Source of the DNA: Nocardioides sp. Soil797
Lineage (GTDB): Bacteria; Actinomycetota; Actinomycetes; Propionibacteriales; Nocardioidaceae
DNA: 64,000 nt
NCBI GenBank assembly: GCA_001429555.1
Contig: LMSR01000016.1
Location: 65,384 to 129,383, forward strand
Reading direction: 5' to 3'
Shown here: positions 44,962-53,912 of the stretch, one piece after another
Layout of the letters: each line of letters opens with the position of its first letter
Numbering within the stretch: the stretch's first letter is position 1
The notes under the pieces: generated by a model
What the model was told of the DNA's origin: nothing
Databases searched by the model: none
Seen by the model: the letters and a program-made list of their open reading frames with translations, nothing else
Program-made: the position numbers and the translations under genes

Positions 44962-47262
44962 GTGACCCACGAGTCGTCGCCCGAGAAACCGTCGGATCCC
45001 GTCGAGGGGCCCGTGCCCCGGCGCCCCCGGCGAGTGTGGTTGCGGCGCTCGCTGGTCGCACTCGTCGTGCTCGCCTCCGTAACATCGCTGGCGCTGTTGG
45101 TCTTCCGTGCCACCCTGCCCCGTGACCAGCTGGACACGGTCCTGGCCGGTGACCTCGACGTCGCTGCCAGCGCCCGAGGGGAATGGCAGCTCGGGCCGGT
45201 GTCCGTCGAGCTGGCGGGGGACGGGCTGGAGATCACCCAGGACGGAGTCACGGTGTGGGCCTCCGATGCCGACGCCGCCTTCGTCACCGGCGCCCGTGGC
45301 CGCGTGACGTGGCAGGAACACCGCGGATACTTCTGGCCGAGCGTCGACATCGACGAGCGCCTTGCCGACCAACGCATCGACGCGGTGCGGGCAGGTGACG
45401 ATCGGATCGTGGTCGACGGCGCTCTCACCGGGGGAGGAGATGACGCGCCCTACACGCTGACGATCGAGCGGCTGGCCCGCCACGGAGTCAGCGTCGACCT
45501 CTCCACCGACGGCGACCTTGACGCGGTGGGCCTGGTCTCCGGCCGCAGCGCCCACGCCGGCGTGCACGGCTTCGGCGAGCAGTTCGACGACTTCGACCTC
45601 GACGGCCGGCTGGTGCCGATCGTGGTGCGCGAGCAGGGCGTCGGACGCGGCACCGAACCCCTGACCTTCCTGGCCGACATGACCAGTCACAAGGCGGGTG
45701 GCAACGCCTCCACGACGTACGCCGCGTGGTCGTCCTACGTCACCGACGACCTGCGGGGGCTGCGACTCGACCCCGACCTGCCCGCCTCGCAGTCCTTCGC
45801 GGTTGCCGACACCCGCAATCCCGACCAGGTCGGCCTCGAGGTGTGGGCGCCCCGACTGCGTGCCGAGCTCACCGCAGGCAGCACGCCGGTCGAGCTGATC
45901 GCGCGCCAGCAGCGAGGGGCTCGCCCGGCGCTGGCCCGATGGACCGGCGGCGGTGCGATGGTCGGTCTCCAGGGCGGCACCGAGGAGGTGCGCCGCGAGC
46001 TGGCCGAGCTGGAGGATGCCGGCTCGGAGATCTCGGCGGTGTGGCTCCAGGACTGGACCGGCCAGCGCACCACCTCCTTCGGCGACCGGCTGTGGTGGAC
46101 GTGGCAGCTGGACCGGCAGCGCTACCCCGAGTGGGCAGACCTGGTCGCGGAGCTCAAGGAGAAGGGGATCCGCACCACGACGTACGTCAACCCGTTCCTC
46201 ACCGACGCCGTGCCGAAGGACGACCCCGGGATCCGCAACCTGTATGCGGAGGCGCAAGAGGCCGGCTACCTCGTCTCGCACCGCGACGGATCCACCTATG
46301 ACCTCGACCAGGGTGGCTTCGACGCCGCGCTCGTCGACCTGACGAACCCCGACGCCCGCAGGTGGTTCGCCCGGGTGATCGCCGAGGAGGTGCTCGCCGA
46401 CGGGGTCGACGGATTCATGGCCGACTTCGCCGAGGGACTGCCCTTCGACGCGCAGGTGCATGACGGCGACGCCGCCCAGCGGCACAACGAGTGGCCGCGC
46501 CTGTGGGCACAGACCGTTCGCCGCGCCTGTCGGATCGCCGACAAGCCCCACTGCGTCACCTGGTTCCGCTCCGGCTCGCTCGGCATGTCGCAGGATGCCG
46601 CCCTCTTCTGGAACGGTGACCAGCTGGTCGACTTCGGCCCCGAGGACGGGCTGGCCTCCTCGCTGCTCGGCACGTTCGCCGCCGGGGTGTCGGGGTGGCC
46701 GCTGGTGCACTCCGACGTCGGCGGATACACCTCGATCGACGCCAGGGTGCGCGACTACGTGCGCCCCGACGACCTGCTGCAGCGGTGGGCCGAGGTGGCC
46801 GCGTTCGGCGTGGTGATGCGCACCCACGAAGGCAACCGACCCGACGAGAACCGGCAGGTCTTCGACGCCGACGAACGCGACGCCTTCGCCCGGATGACGC
46901 GCCTGTTCGCCGCGCTGGCGCCGTATCGTCGCACGGTGGTGGCGCAGGCTCAGCGCACCGGGGTACCGGCGGTGCGGCACTCCTGGGTCAACTTCCCCGA
47001 CAGCGGCGCCGCCGACGTCGACACCCAGTTCTTCTTCGGCGACTCGATCCTGGTCGCGCCGGTCCTCGAGCACGACGCAGATCGTGTCGAGGTGACCTTC
47101 CCGCCCGGCAGGTGGGTGCACCTGCTCACCGGCGAGGAGTTCGACGGTGACCGCACCGTGACGGTCGATGCGCCTCTCGGCACTCCGGCTGCCTTCGTCG
47201 CGGTGGACGATCCGCGTGCGGATGCCCTTCGCTCACGCGTGGCCCGAGTCCTCGAGGACTGA
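44962..47262 (+). CDS. Membrane-anchored GH31 glycosidase, sulfoquinovosidase (YihQ)-like
   Basis: This 766-residue retaining alpha-glycosidase has an N-terminal membrane anchor at about residues 29-48 and then the beta-sandwich and barrel of family 31. The nucleophile is Asp488 (GFMADFAEG) and the acid/base is Asp553 (WNGDQLVDF). The family member with a similar LQDWTGQRTTSFG segment is YihQ, whose sulfonate pocket uses Arg and Trp in R-x-x-W plus Tyr in GGY; here R376, W379 and Y589 hold those places. That suggests a sulfoquinovose glycoside, but alpha-glucoside or xyloside remains possible. The anchor would place the enzyme outside the cell. The 3' end overlaps the MFS gene by 30 bp. Confidence 0.88.
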   Translation: MTHESSPEKPSDPVEGPVPRRPRRVWLRRSLVALVVLASVTSLALLVFRATLPRDQLDTVLAGDLDVAASARGEWQLGPVSVELAGDGLEITQDGVTVWASDADAAFVTGARGRVTWQEHRGYFWPSVDIDERLADQRIDAVRAGDDRIVVDGALTGGGDDAPYTLTIERLARHGVSVDLSTDGDLDAVGLVSGRSAHAGVHGFGEQFDDFDLDGRLVPIVVREQGVGRGTEPLTFLADMTSHKAGGNASTTYAAWSSYVTDDLRGLRLDPDLPASQSFAVADTRNPDQVGLEVWAPRLRAELTAGSTPVELIARQQRGARPALARWTGGGAMVGLQGGTEEVRRELAELEDAGSEISAVWLQDWTGQRTTSFGDRLWWTWQLDRQRYPEWADLVAELKEKGIRTTTYVNPFLTDAVPKDDPGIRNLYAEAQEAGYLVSHRDGSTYDLDQGGFDAALVDLTNPDARRWFARVIAEEVLADGVDGFMADFAEGLPFDAQVHDGDAAQRHNEWPRLWAQTVRRACRIADKPHCVTWFRSGSLGMSQDAALFWNGDQLVDFGPEDGLASSLLGTFAAGVSGWPLVHSDVGGYTSIDARVRDYVRPDDLLQRWAEVAAFGVVMRTHEGNRPDENRQVFDADERDAFARMTRLFAALAPYRRTVVAQAQRTGVPAVRHSWVNFPDSGAADVDTQFFFGDSILVAPVLEHDADRVEVTFPPGRWVHLLTGEEFDGDRTVTVDAPLGTPAAFVAVDDPRADALRSRVARVLED

Positions 47263-48645
47263 GGGTGCGGTGCCACCGGTCGACGTACGCCGGGCCACCA
47301 GGACGCCGACCACGCCGATCGCCACCGAGAGCAGGAAGACCGCCAGGAACGGGTCCGCATCGGTCCGCTCGGCGATGCCGAAGATCACGCCCGCCACCGA
47401 GAGCGCCAACGCTGCCCCCAGGGAGTCGGCGATGGTGAGCGCCGAGGAGTTGAAGCCGCGATCTGCGTCGGTCGACGCTTCGAGCATCGCGACGCCGGTG
47501 CGCGGGTAGCCGAAGCCCATGCCGGCGCCGGCCACGACGTACGACCCGGCCGCGACCAGAGCGGGGAGGTGCAACGAGACGCTGACGGCCAGGATGACGG
47601 CGCCGGTGAGGACCAGGGTGGTGCCGACCTGCATGGCGCGAGCGTTCGAGACCCGGGAGCCGAGTCGAGCCTGGGCCTGGCTCGCGGCCGCCCAGGTGAC
47701 CCCGACGACGGTGAGGGCCAGGCCGGCCCGGCCGGCGGTGAGTCCCCAGTCCTCCTGGAGGACGTAGACGATGTAGGCCTCGATGCAGAAGAACCCGGCG
47801 CCCAGCAGGCCGCGGGTCCCGATCACGGCGGGCAGTCCGCGGTGGGCGACCAGCGTGCCCTGGGGCACCAGCCTGCGTACGGTCAGAACGACCGCCACGA
47901 AGGCGACGACGGCACCGAGGCCGAAGATGCCCTCGGCCGAGCCGAGGAGCTCGACGGCGAGGACGGCGATTGCGGCCAGGCTGGCCCACACCAACCTCGA
48001 CAGTGGTGCGTCCTCGGCGGCTCCGCGATCGCCGCGCCCGCGGATGGCGGGCGCGATCAGCAGGGCACTGAGCGCCACCAGCACCACGGCGCCGAGGAAG
48101 ACCCAACGCCAACCCAGGTGGGCCGCGACGAATGCGGCGAGCACCGGGCCGAAGAGGCTCGGGAGCACCCAGGCGGCAGCGAAGCTGGCGAAGACCGACG
48201 GCTGCAGCTGTGGCGGGAAGGCCAGGCCCACCAACACGTAGAGCCCCACGGTCAGTGCGCCACCACCGAGACCCTGCACCAGGCGGCCCGCGACCAGGAT
48301 CTCCATCGTCGGCGCCGTGCCACAGACGACCAGACCGGCGGAGAACAGCACCATCGAGAGGACCAGGGGCAGCGCGGGACCGTGGCGGTCCGACCACATG
48401 CCAGCGGCGACGGTACCGATCACACCGGTGACCAGTGGTGCAGCGAAGGTCAATGCGTAGAGTCCCTGACCGTCGAGCTCGCGGGCGATGCCCGGCATCA
48501 CGGTCGTCACGGCCATCGCCTCGAACGCCACGAACGCGATCAGGGCGAACATGCCGACCGTTGTGGCGGCGTACGTCGGGCCGAGGATGCGCTCGGTGCC
48601 GTCGCGCCGGGCTCGGCCGTTCTCGGTTGGGGTCATGGTGGTCAC
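47233..48645 (-). CDS. MFS transporter
   Basis: This 470-residue protein has about 14 predicted helices. It has the family loop AAGMWSDRHGPALPLVLS between helices 2 and 3 and AGRLVQGLGGGALTVGLYVL in helix 4, as in drug/proton exporters of the EmrB/QacA group. The substrate is unknown. GTG at 48645 lies about 7 nt after TAGCGT. It converges on the glycosidase gene with overlapping 3' ends, so read-through would produce antisense RNA on both. Confidence 0.9.
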   Translation of the reverse strand: MTTMTPTENGRARRDGTERILGPTYAATTVGMFALIAFVAFEAMAVTTVMPGIARELDGQGLYALTFAAPLVTGVIGTVAAGMWSDRHGPALPLVLSMVLFSAGLVVCGTAPTMEILVAGRLVQGLGGGALTVGLYVLVGLAFPPQLQPSVFASFAAAWVLPSLFGPVLAAFVAAHLGWRWVFLGAVVLVALSALLIAPAIRGRGDRGAAEDAPLSRLVWASLAAIAVLAVELLGSAEGIFGLGAVVAFVAVVLTVRRLVPQGTLVAHRGLPAVIGTRGLLGAGFFCIEAYIVYVLQEDWGLTAGRAGLALTVVGVTWAAASQAQARLGSRVSNARAMQVGTTLVLTGAVILAVSVSLHLPALVAAGSYVVAGAGMGFGYPRTGVAMLEASTDADRGFNSSALTIADSLGAALALSVAGVIFGIAERTDADPFLAVFLLSVAIGVVGVLVARRTSTGGTAPSVLEDSGHA

Positions 48646-48679
48646 GGGACAGACGCTAGGAGTTCAACTGCGGTTGAGG

Positions 48680-49420
48680 TCAACCGACATTGTGCTTGAG
48701 GGCCTCGCGGCGGGAGAGGCCGGAGAGTCGGGCGCCGCGTTCGTCGACGTACGCCAGCACCCAGTCAGGGTCGGTACGGAAGTGGTCGCGCAGCGCCCAA
48801 CCGACGGCCTTCCGGATGAAGAACTCCCGCCCGTACGGCGACTTCGGCGGTGTGGTGCGCGTGGAGCCGTCGAGGTTGGCGTCGATCACATCCGCCAGCA
48901 GGCGCTGGTCGAGCCGGTCCTTCAAGCCGACCTGGCAGATCACCGCGGTGCGCCGGATCCACAGGTCGTCGTCGACCGCCCATTCGCGCATCATCGGGGT
49001 CAGGTCGTCGCGATGGACGACGAGGATGTCGCGGACCAGGTGGGTGGCGATGCCGTCGACGTGGTCCCACCAGGCGCCGGTCTCGACGAGATGACGGTAG
49101 AGCTCCAAGGTGTGCGGCTGCTGGTGCTCCCGATAGAGCCGGTGGCCGGCCAACGTGGTCGCGGCGTACCTCTCCTCACGGAACTCGGCCTCGTCCCAGA
49201 GGAGCAGCACCGCCTCGTGCCAGGACTGCTCGTCGGGCAGCGTCCACTCGGCGTACGCTTCCTTGAGCAGGCGTCCGAGCGGTTGGGCGGTGACACCGCG
49301 GTAGGGCATCTCCGACTTCATGTAGGCCTGCATGGACGGGGCCTTGGCCGGGTCGGCGGCCTCCGCGATCCGCTGACGGACGATGGTGGCGAGCTCGTGC
49401 GGACCGATCTCATCGGGCAT
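48680..49420 (-). CDS. AlkD-like DNA alkylation repair protein
   Basis: This 246-residue protein of helical (HEAT-like) repeats has the family features AYMKSEMPYRGVTA at the N-terminus and WIRRTAVICQVGLKD and FIRKAVGWALRDHFRTDP in the second half. AlkD-type enzymes remove bulky or charged N3/N7-alkyl bases without flipping them. The GVTA/P motif that follows the first helix is typical. It is divergent from the small gene at 49461. Confidence 0.93.
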   Translation of the reverse strand: MPDEIGPHELATIVRQRIAEAADPAKAPSMQAYMKSEMPYRGVTAQPLGRLLKEAYAEWTLPDEQSWHEAVLLLWDEAEFREERYAATTLAGHRLYREHQQPHTLELYRHLVETGAWWDHVDGIATHLVRDILVVHRDDLTPMMREWAVDDDLWIRRTAVICQVGLKDRLDQRLLADVIDANLDGSTRTTPPKSPYGREFFIRKAVGWALRDHFRTDPDWVLAYVDERGARLSGLSRREALKHNVG

Positions 49421-49460
49421 GGGCGCAGCCTATGCGCGCGGGCCGAGTATGGTGCCCAGC

Positions 49461-49613
49461 ATGACCAAGTGGGAATACCAGGTGGCGCCGATTCCGCTCC
49501 ACAACGAGGCACTGATGCTCAACAACTTCGGGCAGGACGGCTGGGAGCTGGTGCAGCTCCAGACCAACGCCCAGGGCGGCACGGTCGCGTTCTTCAAGAG
49601 GCCTCTCGCATGA
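49461..49613 (+). CDS. DUF4177-like small protein
   Basis: This 50-residue protein starts MTKWEYQVAPIPLH and contains FGQDGWELVQLQ, the form of DUF4177. TATGGT lies 7 nt before the ATG, suggesting leaderless mRNA. Its ATGA overlap with RidA makes the two a unit, the same order as in M. tuberculosis (Rv3678A-Rv3678c, as I recall). The function is unknown. Confidence 0.85.
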   Translation: MTKWEYQVAPIPLHNEALMLNNFGQDGWELVQLQTNAQGGTVAFFKRPLA

Positions 49614-50068
49614 GCGCCGTCGAGGAGCGGCTTGCCGAGCTGGGCCTGACCGTGCCCGACGTAGCCAAGCCAGTGGCTGCCTATGTGCCCGCCGTGCGCA
49701 GCGGCAACCACATCTTCACCTCGGGCCAGCTGCCGATGAAGGATGGCGAGCTCATGGTCACCGGCAAGGTCGGTGGCGAGGTCGGTGAGGAACAGGCGAC
49801 CGAGTGCGCCCAGCAGTGCGCGCTCAACGCCATCGCCGCGGTGAAGTCCGTGATCGGTGACCTCGACCAGGTCAAGCGGATCGTGAAGGTTGTCGCGTTC
49901 GTCGCCTCCACCCCCGACTTCACCGGGCAGCCCCGGGTCGCCAACGGCGCCTCCGAGCTGCTCGGCAAGGCGTTCGGCGAGGCCGGCATCCACGCCCGCT
50001 CGGCCGTCGGTGTCCCGGTGCTGCCGCTCGACACCCCGGTCGAGGTCGAGATCACCGTCGAGGTCTGA
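49610..50068 (+). CDS. RidA family protein
   Basis: This 152-residue protein of the RidA/YjgF/Rv3678c family has the family segments FTSGQLPMKDGELM and RSAVGVPVLPLDTPVEVEI. The catalytic Arg of true imine deaminases lies in the R-S-x-V segment and is present here. It probably hydrolyses reactive enamines/imines, although members of this long subfamily can have other roles. The start overlaps the preceding stop; a Nudix gene follows 1 bp later. Confidence 0.9.
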   Translation: MSAVEERLAELGLTVPDVAKPVAAYVPAVRSGNHIFTSGQLPMKDGELMVTGKVGGEVGEEQATECAQQCALNAIAAVKSVIGDLDQVKRIVKVVAFVASTPDFTGQPRVANGASELLGKAFGEAGIHARSAVGVPVLPLDTPVEVEITVEV

Positions 50069-50069
50069 C

Positions 50070-50942
50070 GTGGACCCGACGCTCACCCTTCCTCCCGAGT
50101 TCCTCGAGGAGGCGCGCGAGTTCCTCGATGGCAGTCGCGAGCCGGCCGAACCGCGTTCCGCATCGACCGTCGTCCTCCTGCGTGGGGGCGACGGCCTGCC
50201 CGGAGGCCTCGAGTCCTACCTGTTGCGCCGCCACGTCGGTATGAAGTTCGCCGCCGGGATGAGCGTCTTTCCCGGGGGTGGCGTCGACCCGCGCGACGCC
50301 GACGTCGACCAGTCGCTCTGGGCCGGCCCGACGCCCGAGGAATGGGCAACGCGCATGGACTGCACGCCCGAGCAGGCCACGGAGCTGGTCTGCGCTGCGG
50401 TGCGCGAGACGTTCGAGGAGTCCGGTGTGCTGCTGGCCGGCACCGTGGACTCCGTCGTCGCCGACACCACGGGTGACGACTGGGAGCGTGACCGGGCCGC
50501 ACTCGAGGCCCACGAGCTGGCGTTCTCCGACTTCCTGAAGGCCCGGGGCCTGGTGATCCGCACCGACCTGTTGGCCGTGCTCGGCGGTTGGTTGACGCCG
50601 ATCTTCGAGCCGCGCCGCTTCCTGACCTTCTTCTTCGTGGCTGCGCTGCCCGAGGGCCAGGTCACCCGCGACGTCTCCACCGAGTCCGACAAGGTGACAT
50701 GGTTGCGGGTCCGCGACGCGCTGCGCATGGGTGACGAGGGGGAGATGATGTTGATGCCGCCGACCTACGCGACGCTCTGCGAGATGTACGACGCCACCAC
50801 CCCGGCCGGTGCGCTCGAGCACGCCACCGCGGTGCCGTTCGAGATGATCACGCCCACCTTCAATCCCGAGACGAACCGGTTGGAGAGCAACGACCGCATC
50901 GTCCAGCTGGGGATCCGGGTCGGCGAGGCGCTGGCGCAATGA
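50070..50942 (+). CDS. Nudix hydrolase with split Nudix box
   Basis: This 290-residue hydrolase reads GMSVFPGGGVDPRDADVDQ, then an insertion of about 30 residues, then the catalytic AAVRETFEESGVLL. The box is thus interrupted, as in the NUDT19-type/coenzyme A-related subgroup. The substrate is probably a CoA derivative or other nucleotide-linked compound. It starts with GTG one base after the RidA stop and overlaps the next start by 4 bp. Confidence 0.88.
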   Translation: MDPTLTLPPEFLEEAREFLDGSREPAEPRSASTVVLLRGGDGLPGGLESYLLRRHVGMKFAAGMSVFPGGGVDPRDADVDQSLWAGPTPEEWATRMDCTPEQATELVCAAVRETFEESGVLLAGTVDSVVADTTGDDWERDRAALEAHELAFSDFLKARGLVIRTDLLAVLGGWLTPIFEPRRFLTFFFVAALPEGQVTRDVSTESDKVTWLRVRDALRMGDEGEMMLMPPTYATLCEMYDATTPAGALEHATAVPFEMITPTFNPETNRLESNDRIVQLGIRVGEALAQ

Positions 50943-51826
50943 GCGGCGCGGGCGACGCCTCGGGCAGTGCCTCCGGGAGTACGCCGGGTTGGGCCGGTGG
51001 GTCCTTCGGCGAACGGGCGCAGTGCGTGCTCGCCCCCAACGCCAACATGATGACGCTCGACGGCACCAACACCTGGGTGCTGCGCGAGCCCGACGCCCGG
51101 CGCTCGATCGTGATCGACCCGGGCCCCTCGATCATCAGCCACCTCGACGCGATCGAGTCGGCGTCGGGCGCCGTTGCCGCCGTACTCCTCACCCATCATC
51201 ACCACGACCACTCCGAGGCCGCGCGCGAGTTCGCCGAGCGGATGGGGTGCGGGGTGCGCGCCCTCGACCCGGCGTACCAGCTCGGCAGTGAGGGGCTCGG
51301 CGACGGGGACGTGGTCGAGGTCGACGGCCTCGAGGTGCACGTCATCGCAACCCCGGGACACACCGCCGACTCACTGTCCTTCCACGTGCCGGCCGACGGA
51401 GCCGTGCTCACCGGGGACACCGTGCTCGGCCGTGGCACCACTGTCGTGGCCCACCCCGACGGGCAGCTCGGTGCCTACCTCGACTCCCTCGACCGCCTGC
51501 ACCGGTTGGCCTCTGAGCACGAGCTCGCCGCGATCTGGCCCGGGCACGGGCCGGTGATCGAGGACGCCCTGGGTGCGCTCGACTTCTACATCAGCCACCG
51601 CCGCGACCGGCTGGCCCAGGTGGAGGCCGCCGTGGCCACGCTCGCCGCCCAGCCACATCCCGAGGGGCTGGCCGAGGACGACCTGCCCCGCAAGGTGGCC
51701 GAGGACGACCTGCCCCGCAAGGTGGTCGAGGTCGTGTACGCCGACGTCGACCCGGTGCTGTGGGGCGCCGCCGAGCTCTCCGTCCGCGCCCAGCTCGCCT
51801 TCCTCTCCTCCTCCTCTCCTCGATAG
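50939..51826 (+). CDS. Metallo-beta-lactamase fold hydrolase (LACTB2-like)
   Basis: This 295-residue protein has zinc motif THHHHDHSEAA and later histidines in ATPGHTADS, LTGDTVLG and WPGHGP. N-terminal NMMTLDGTNTWVL is typical of the LACTB2/ribonuclease-like branch. Rv3677c occupies the same place in M. tuberculosis. Near the C-terminus a 9-residue segment EDDLPRKVA is exactly duplicated by a 27-bp tandem repeat. It is the last gene of the DUF4177-RidA-Nudix operon. Confidence 0.92.
   Translation: MSGAGDASGSASGSTPGWAGGSFGERAQCVLAPNANMMTLDGTNTWVLREPDARRSIVIDPGPSIISHLDAIESASGAVAAVLLTHHHHDHSEAAREFAERMGCGVRALDPAYQLGSEGLGDGDVVEVDGLEVHVIATPGHTADSLSFHVPADGAVLTGDTVLGRGTTVVAHPDGQLGAYLDSLDRLHRLASEHELAAIWPGHGPVIEDALGALDFYISHRRDRLAQVEAAVATLAAQPHPEGLAEDDLPRKVAEDDLPRKVVEVVYADVDPVLWGAAELSVRAQLAFLSSSSPR
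51671..51724. repeat. 27-bp tandem duplication within the hydrolase gene
   Basis: Two identical 27-bp units (51671-51697 and 51698-51724) begin GCCGAGGACGACCTG. They duplicate nine residues in a linker before the C-terminal helix. Identical copies suggest a recent event. Confidence 0.95.
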
Positions 51827-51938
51827 TCCCTGACGTTCCGGTCCAGTTCCTGGGGTAGTCCCTGACGTTCCGGTCCTCCCGTGGACCGGAACGTCAGGGA
51901 GTATCCCCAGTGGGGGACCGAAACGTCAGGGAGTATCC
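51824..51938. repeat. Four-copy direct and inverted repeat
   Basis: TAGTCCCTGACGTTCCGGTCC occurs at 51824 and 51856. The reverse form GGACCGGAACGTCAGGGA occurs at 51883, with a one-base variant (GGACCGAAACGTCAGGGA) at 51915. The inner pair makes an 18-bp hairpin with a 6-nt loop. The array fills the start of the 218-bp gap between the hydrolase gene and nhaA. Confidence 0.9.
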
Positions 51939-51954
51939 GCGGGCAGGGTGCGGG

Positions 51955-51960
51955 TAGAGT
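51955..51960 (+). promoter_or_regulatory. -10 box for nhaA
   Basis: TAGAGT gives a transcript start near 51968, leaving 76 nt before the nhaA ATG. A GTG at 51969 lies at that position in another frame and would overlap the nhaA start. Confidence 0.4.
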
Positions 51961-52044
51961 GCACCCAGGTGAGCCGGGAAGTCTGGTCGGCCCGTCGCGC
52001 GAGTTCGCCGACGGAAACCCTGCTGCCGACCCTGAACGAGGCTC

Positions 52045-53259
52045 ATGTCCAAGCTCGCCCGCCTTCGATTCCTGCCAGACCCGACCAGCCGAGAAGACAC
52101 CTTCGTCGGTGACTTCCTCCGCAAGGAGACGGTCGGTGGCGCGGTCGCCCTGGTCGCCGCCCTGATCGCGGTCATCTGGGCCAACTCCATGTTCGGCCAC
52201 GACTACGAGAGCCTGCGTGCCTTCGAGATCGGACCGCTCAACGTCGAGCAATGGGCGGCCGACGGCGCGCTGACCCTGTTCTTCTTCGTCACCGGTCTCG
52301 AGCTCAAGCGCGAATTCATGGTCGGCTCACTGAGCCGGATCTCGGATGCCATCGTGCCCGTGGTCGCCGCCGCATGCGGTGTCGCCGTACCAGCCCTGAT
52401 CTACACGATCGTGAACGTGGTCGGCGACGGCCATCCAGGGGGATGGGCGATCCCGTCCGCCACCGACATCGCGTTTGCCCTTGCTGTGCTGGCGATTGTC
52501 GGCTCGTCCCTGCCCGGACAGCTGCGCGCCTTCCTGCTGACCCTGGCCGTGGTCGACGACCTGATCGTGATCGTGATCATCGCGGCCTTCTACGCGGCGG
52601 GCTTCGATCCGTGGTCCCTCGTGCTCGCCGGGTTGTGCTTCGCCGCCTACGCGCTCCTGCAGCACCTGCGGGTGCCGAACGTGTTGCCCTACCTGCCGTT
52701 GGCGGTCGGCGCATGGTGGTTCACCCACGAGAGCGGCATCCACGCCACGATCGCCGGAGTGGTGCTCGGCCTGCTCACCCGGGTGCGCACCGATGACGGG
52801 GAGGAGACCAGCCCCGCCGAACACATCGAGCACATCCTCTCGCCGTGGTCAGCCGGGGTCGCGGTGCCCTTCTTCGCGCTGATGTCGGCCGGTGTCGTCA
52901 TCGGAGGCGGCGCCGAGCTGGCCTCCGACCCGGTCGTCATCGGTGTGGTTCTCGGACTCATGGTCGGCAAGCCGATCGGGGTCTTCGGTGGCTCCTGGCT
53001 GCTGACGAAGCTGACCCGGGCCGAGTTCGACGAGGACGTGGCCTGGATCGACGTCTTCGGCGTCGCGGTGCTCGCCGGGGTCGGTTTCACCGTGTCCCTG
53101 TTGGTCTCCGACCTGTCCTTCACCGGAGCCGAACGAGAGGCCGCCAAGACCGCCGTACTCTTCGCGTCCCTGGTCTCCGCGCTCGTCGGTGCGGGGATCC
53201 TGATTCGTCGAAACCGCGTGCATCGGAGGGTCGCCGAGCGGGCAGCCGCTGACGTGTAG
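52045..53259 (+). CDS. nhaA: Na+/H+ antiporter NhaA
   Basis: This 404-residue protein of about 12 helices carries the ion-binding aspartate pair in LAVVDDLIVIVII, the pattern TDIAFALAVLAIVG before it, and GFFCL-type helices replaced here by VGFTVSLLVSDLSF at the C-terminus. It exports sodium in exchange for protons, active at high pH. No strong ribosome site is seen before the ATG. The holin-like gene follows 46 bp later. Confidence 0.95.
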   Translation: MSKLARLRFLPDPTSREDTFVGDFLRKETVGGAVALVAALIAVIWANSMFGHDYESLRAFEIGPLNVEQWAADGALTLFFFVTGLELKREFMVGSLSRISDAIVPVVAAACGVAVPALIYTIVNVVGDGHPGGWAIPSATDIAFALAVLAIVGSSLPGQLRAFLLTLAVVDDLIVIVIIAAFYAAGFDPWSLVLAGLCFAAYALLQHLRVPNVLPYLPLAVGAWWFTHESGIHATIAGVVLGLLTRVRTDDGEETSPAEHIEHILSPWSAGVAVPFFALMSAGVVIGGGAELASDPVVIGVVLGLMVGKPIGVFGGSWLLTKLTRAEFDEDVAWIDVFGVAVLAGVGFTVSLLVSDLSFTGAEREAAKTAVLFASLVSALVGAGILIRRNRVHRRVAERAAADV

Positions 53260-53305
53260 AGTCCACAACGGACTGACTGACCGCGAGACACAGGGAGCAC
53301 AAGGC

Positions 53306-53707
53306 ATGTCCCTCGACGAGGCGAAGCGCGAAGAGCCGACCATCGGAAAGCTGGTCGTCGATGCCCAACGCGACATTTCGAGCCTGGTCTCCAACGAGAT
53401 CAAGCTCGCCAAGTCGGAGCTCAAGGTCAGCGTCAAGGCGGGTGGCGCCGGCATCGGCCTCTTCGCCGCAGCGGGCTTCCTGCTGCTGCTGGCGATCATC
53501 ATCTTCTCGATCTTCCTGGCCGAGCTGATCCACTGGAACGGTGACGGCCTCGACCGGCACTGGTGCTACCTGATCGTCTTCGGCGTCTATGTCCTGCTGG
53601 CCGCGCTCCTCGGCTTCCTCGGCCTGCGATCGGTGAAGAAGGTCAAGGGCCCCGAGAAGGCGATCGCCCAGGCCAAGGAGACCAAGACCGCGCTCAAGCG
53701 CGGCTGA
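53306..53707 (+). CDS. Holin-X/DUF1469-type membrane protein
   Basis: This 133-residue protein of the phage_holin_3_6 (actinobacterial holin-X) family has a cytosolic helix (IGKLVVDAQRDISSLVSNEI), two membrane helices at about residues 50-72 and 88-108, and a Lys-rich tail. Despite the name, chromosomal members are not lytic phage proteins. It lies beside the MarP-like gene as in M. tuberculosis (Rv3669). Confidence 0.88.
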   Translation: MSLDEAKREEPTIGKLVVDAQRDISSLVSNEIKLAKSELKVSVKAGGAGIGLFAAAGFLLLLAIIIFSIFLAELIHWNGDGLDRHWCYLIVFGVYVLLAALLGFLGLRSVKKVKGPEKAIAQAKETKTALKRG

Positions 53708-53912
53708 TCCCTCCGGTCGGCAGGCGGCAGTCCGTGGTCGAGGGACGACGGGGGGTTTCCCGCACCTGCCGGGTGAGACCGGTGTCGGTCGGGTGGGTCA
53801 GCGGCGACGGATCCGAGGGCCAAACGCCAAGCTGACAGGGTGCGGGCGGAGCGACGCGACCGAGACCACGGCAGAGGCCGGGACAGAGCTCGAGTCGGCC
53901 GGGAGAAGGTCG

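Noticed and set aside
47233-47262. Frameshift between the GH31 and MFS genes
   Set aside because: The genes converge; the 30-bp overlap is of two intact 3' ends on opposite strands.
53306-53707. Prophage remnant (holin)
   Set aside because: The holin-X family is common on actinobacterial chromosomes beside marP, and no other phage gene is present.
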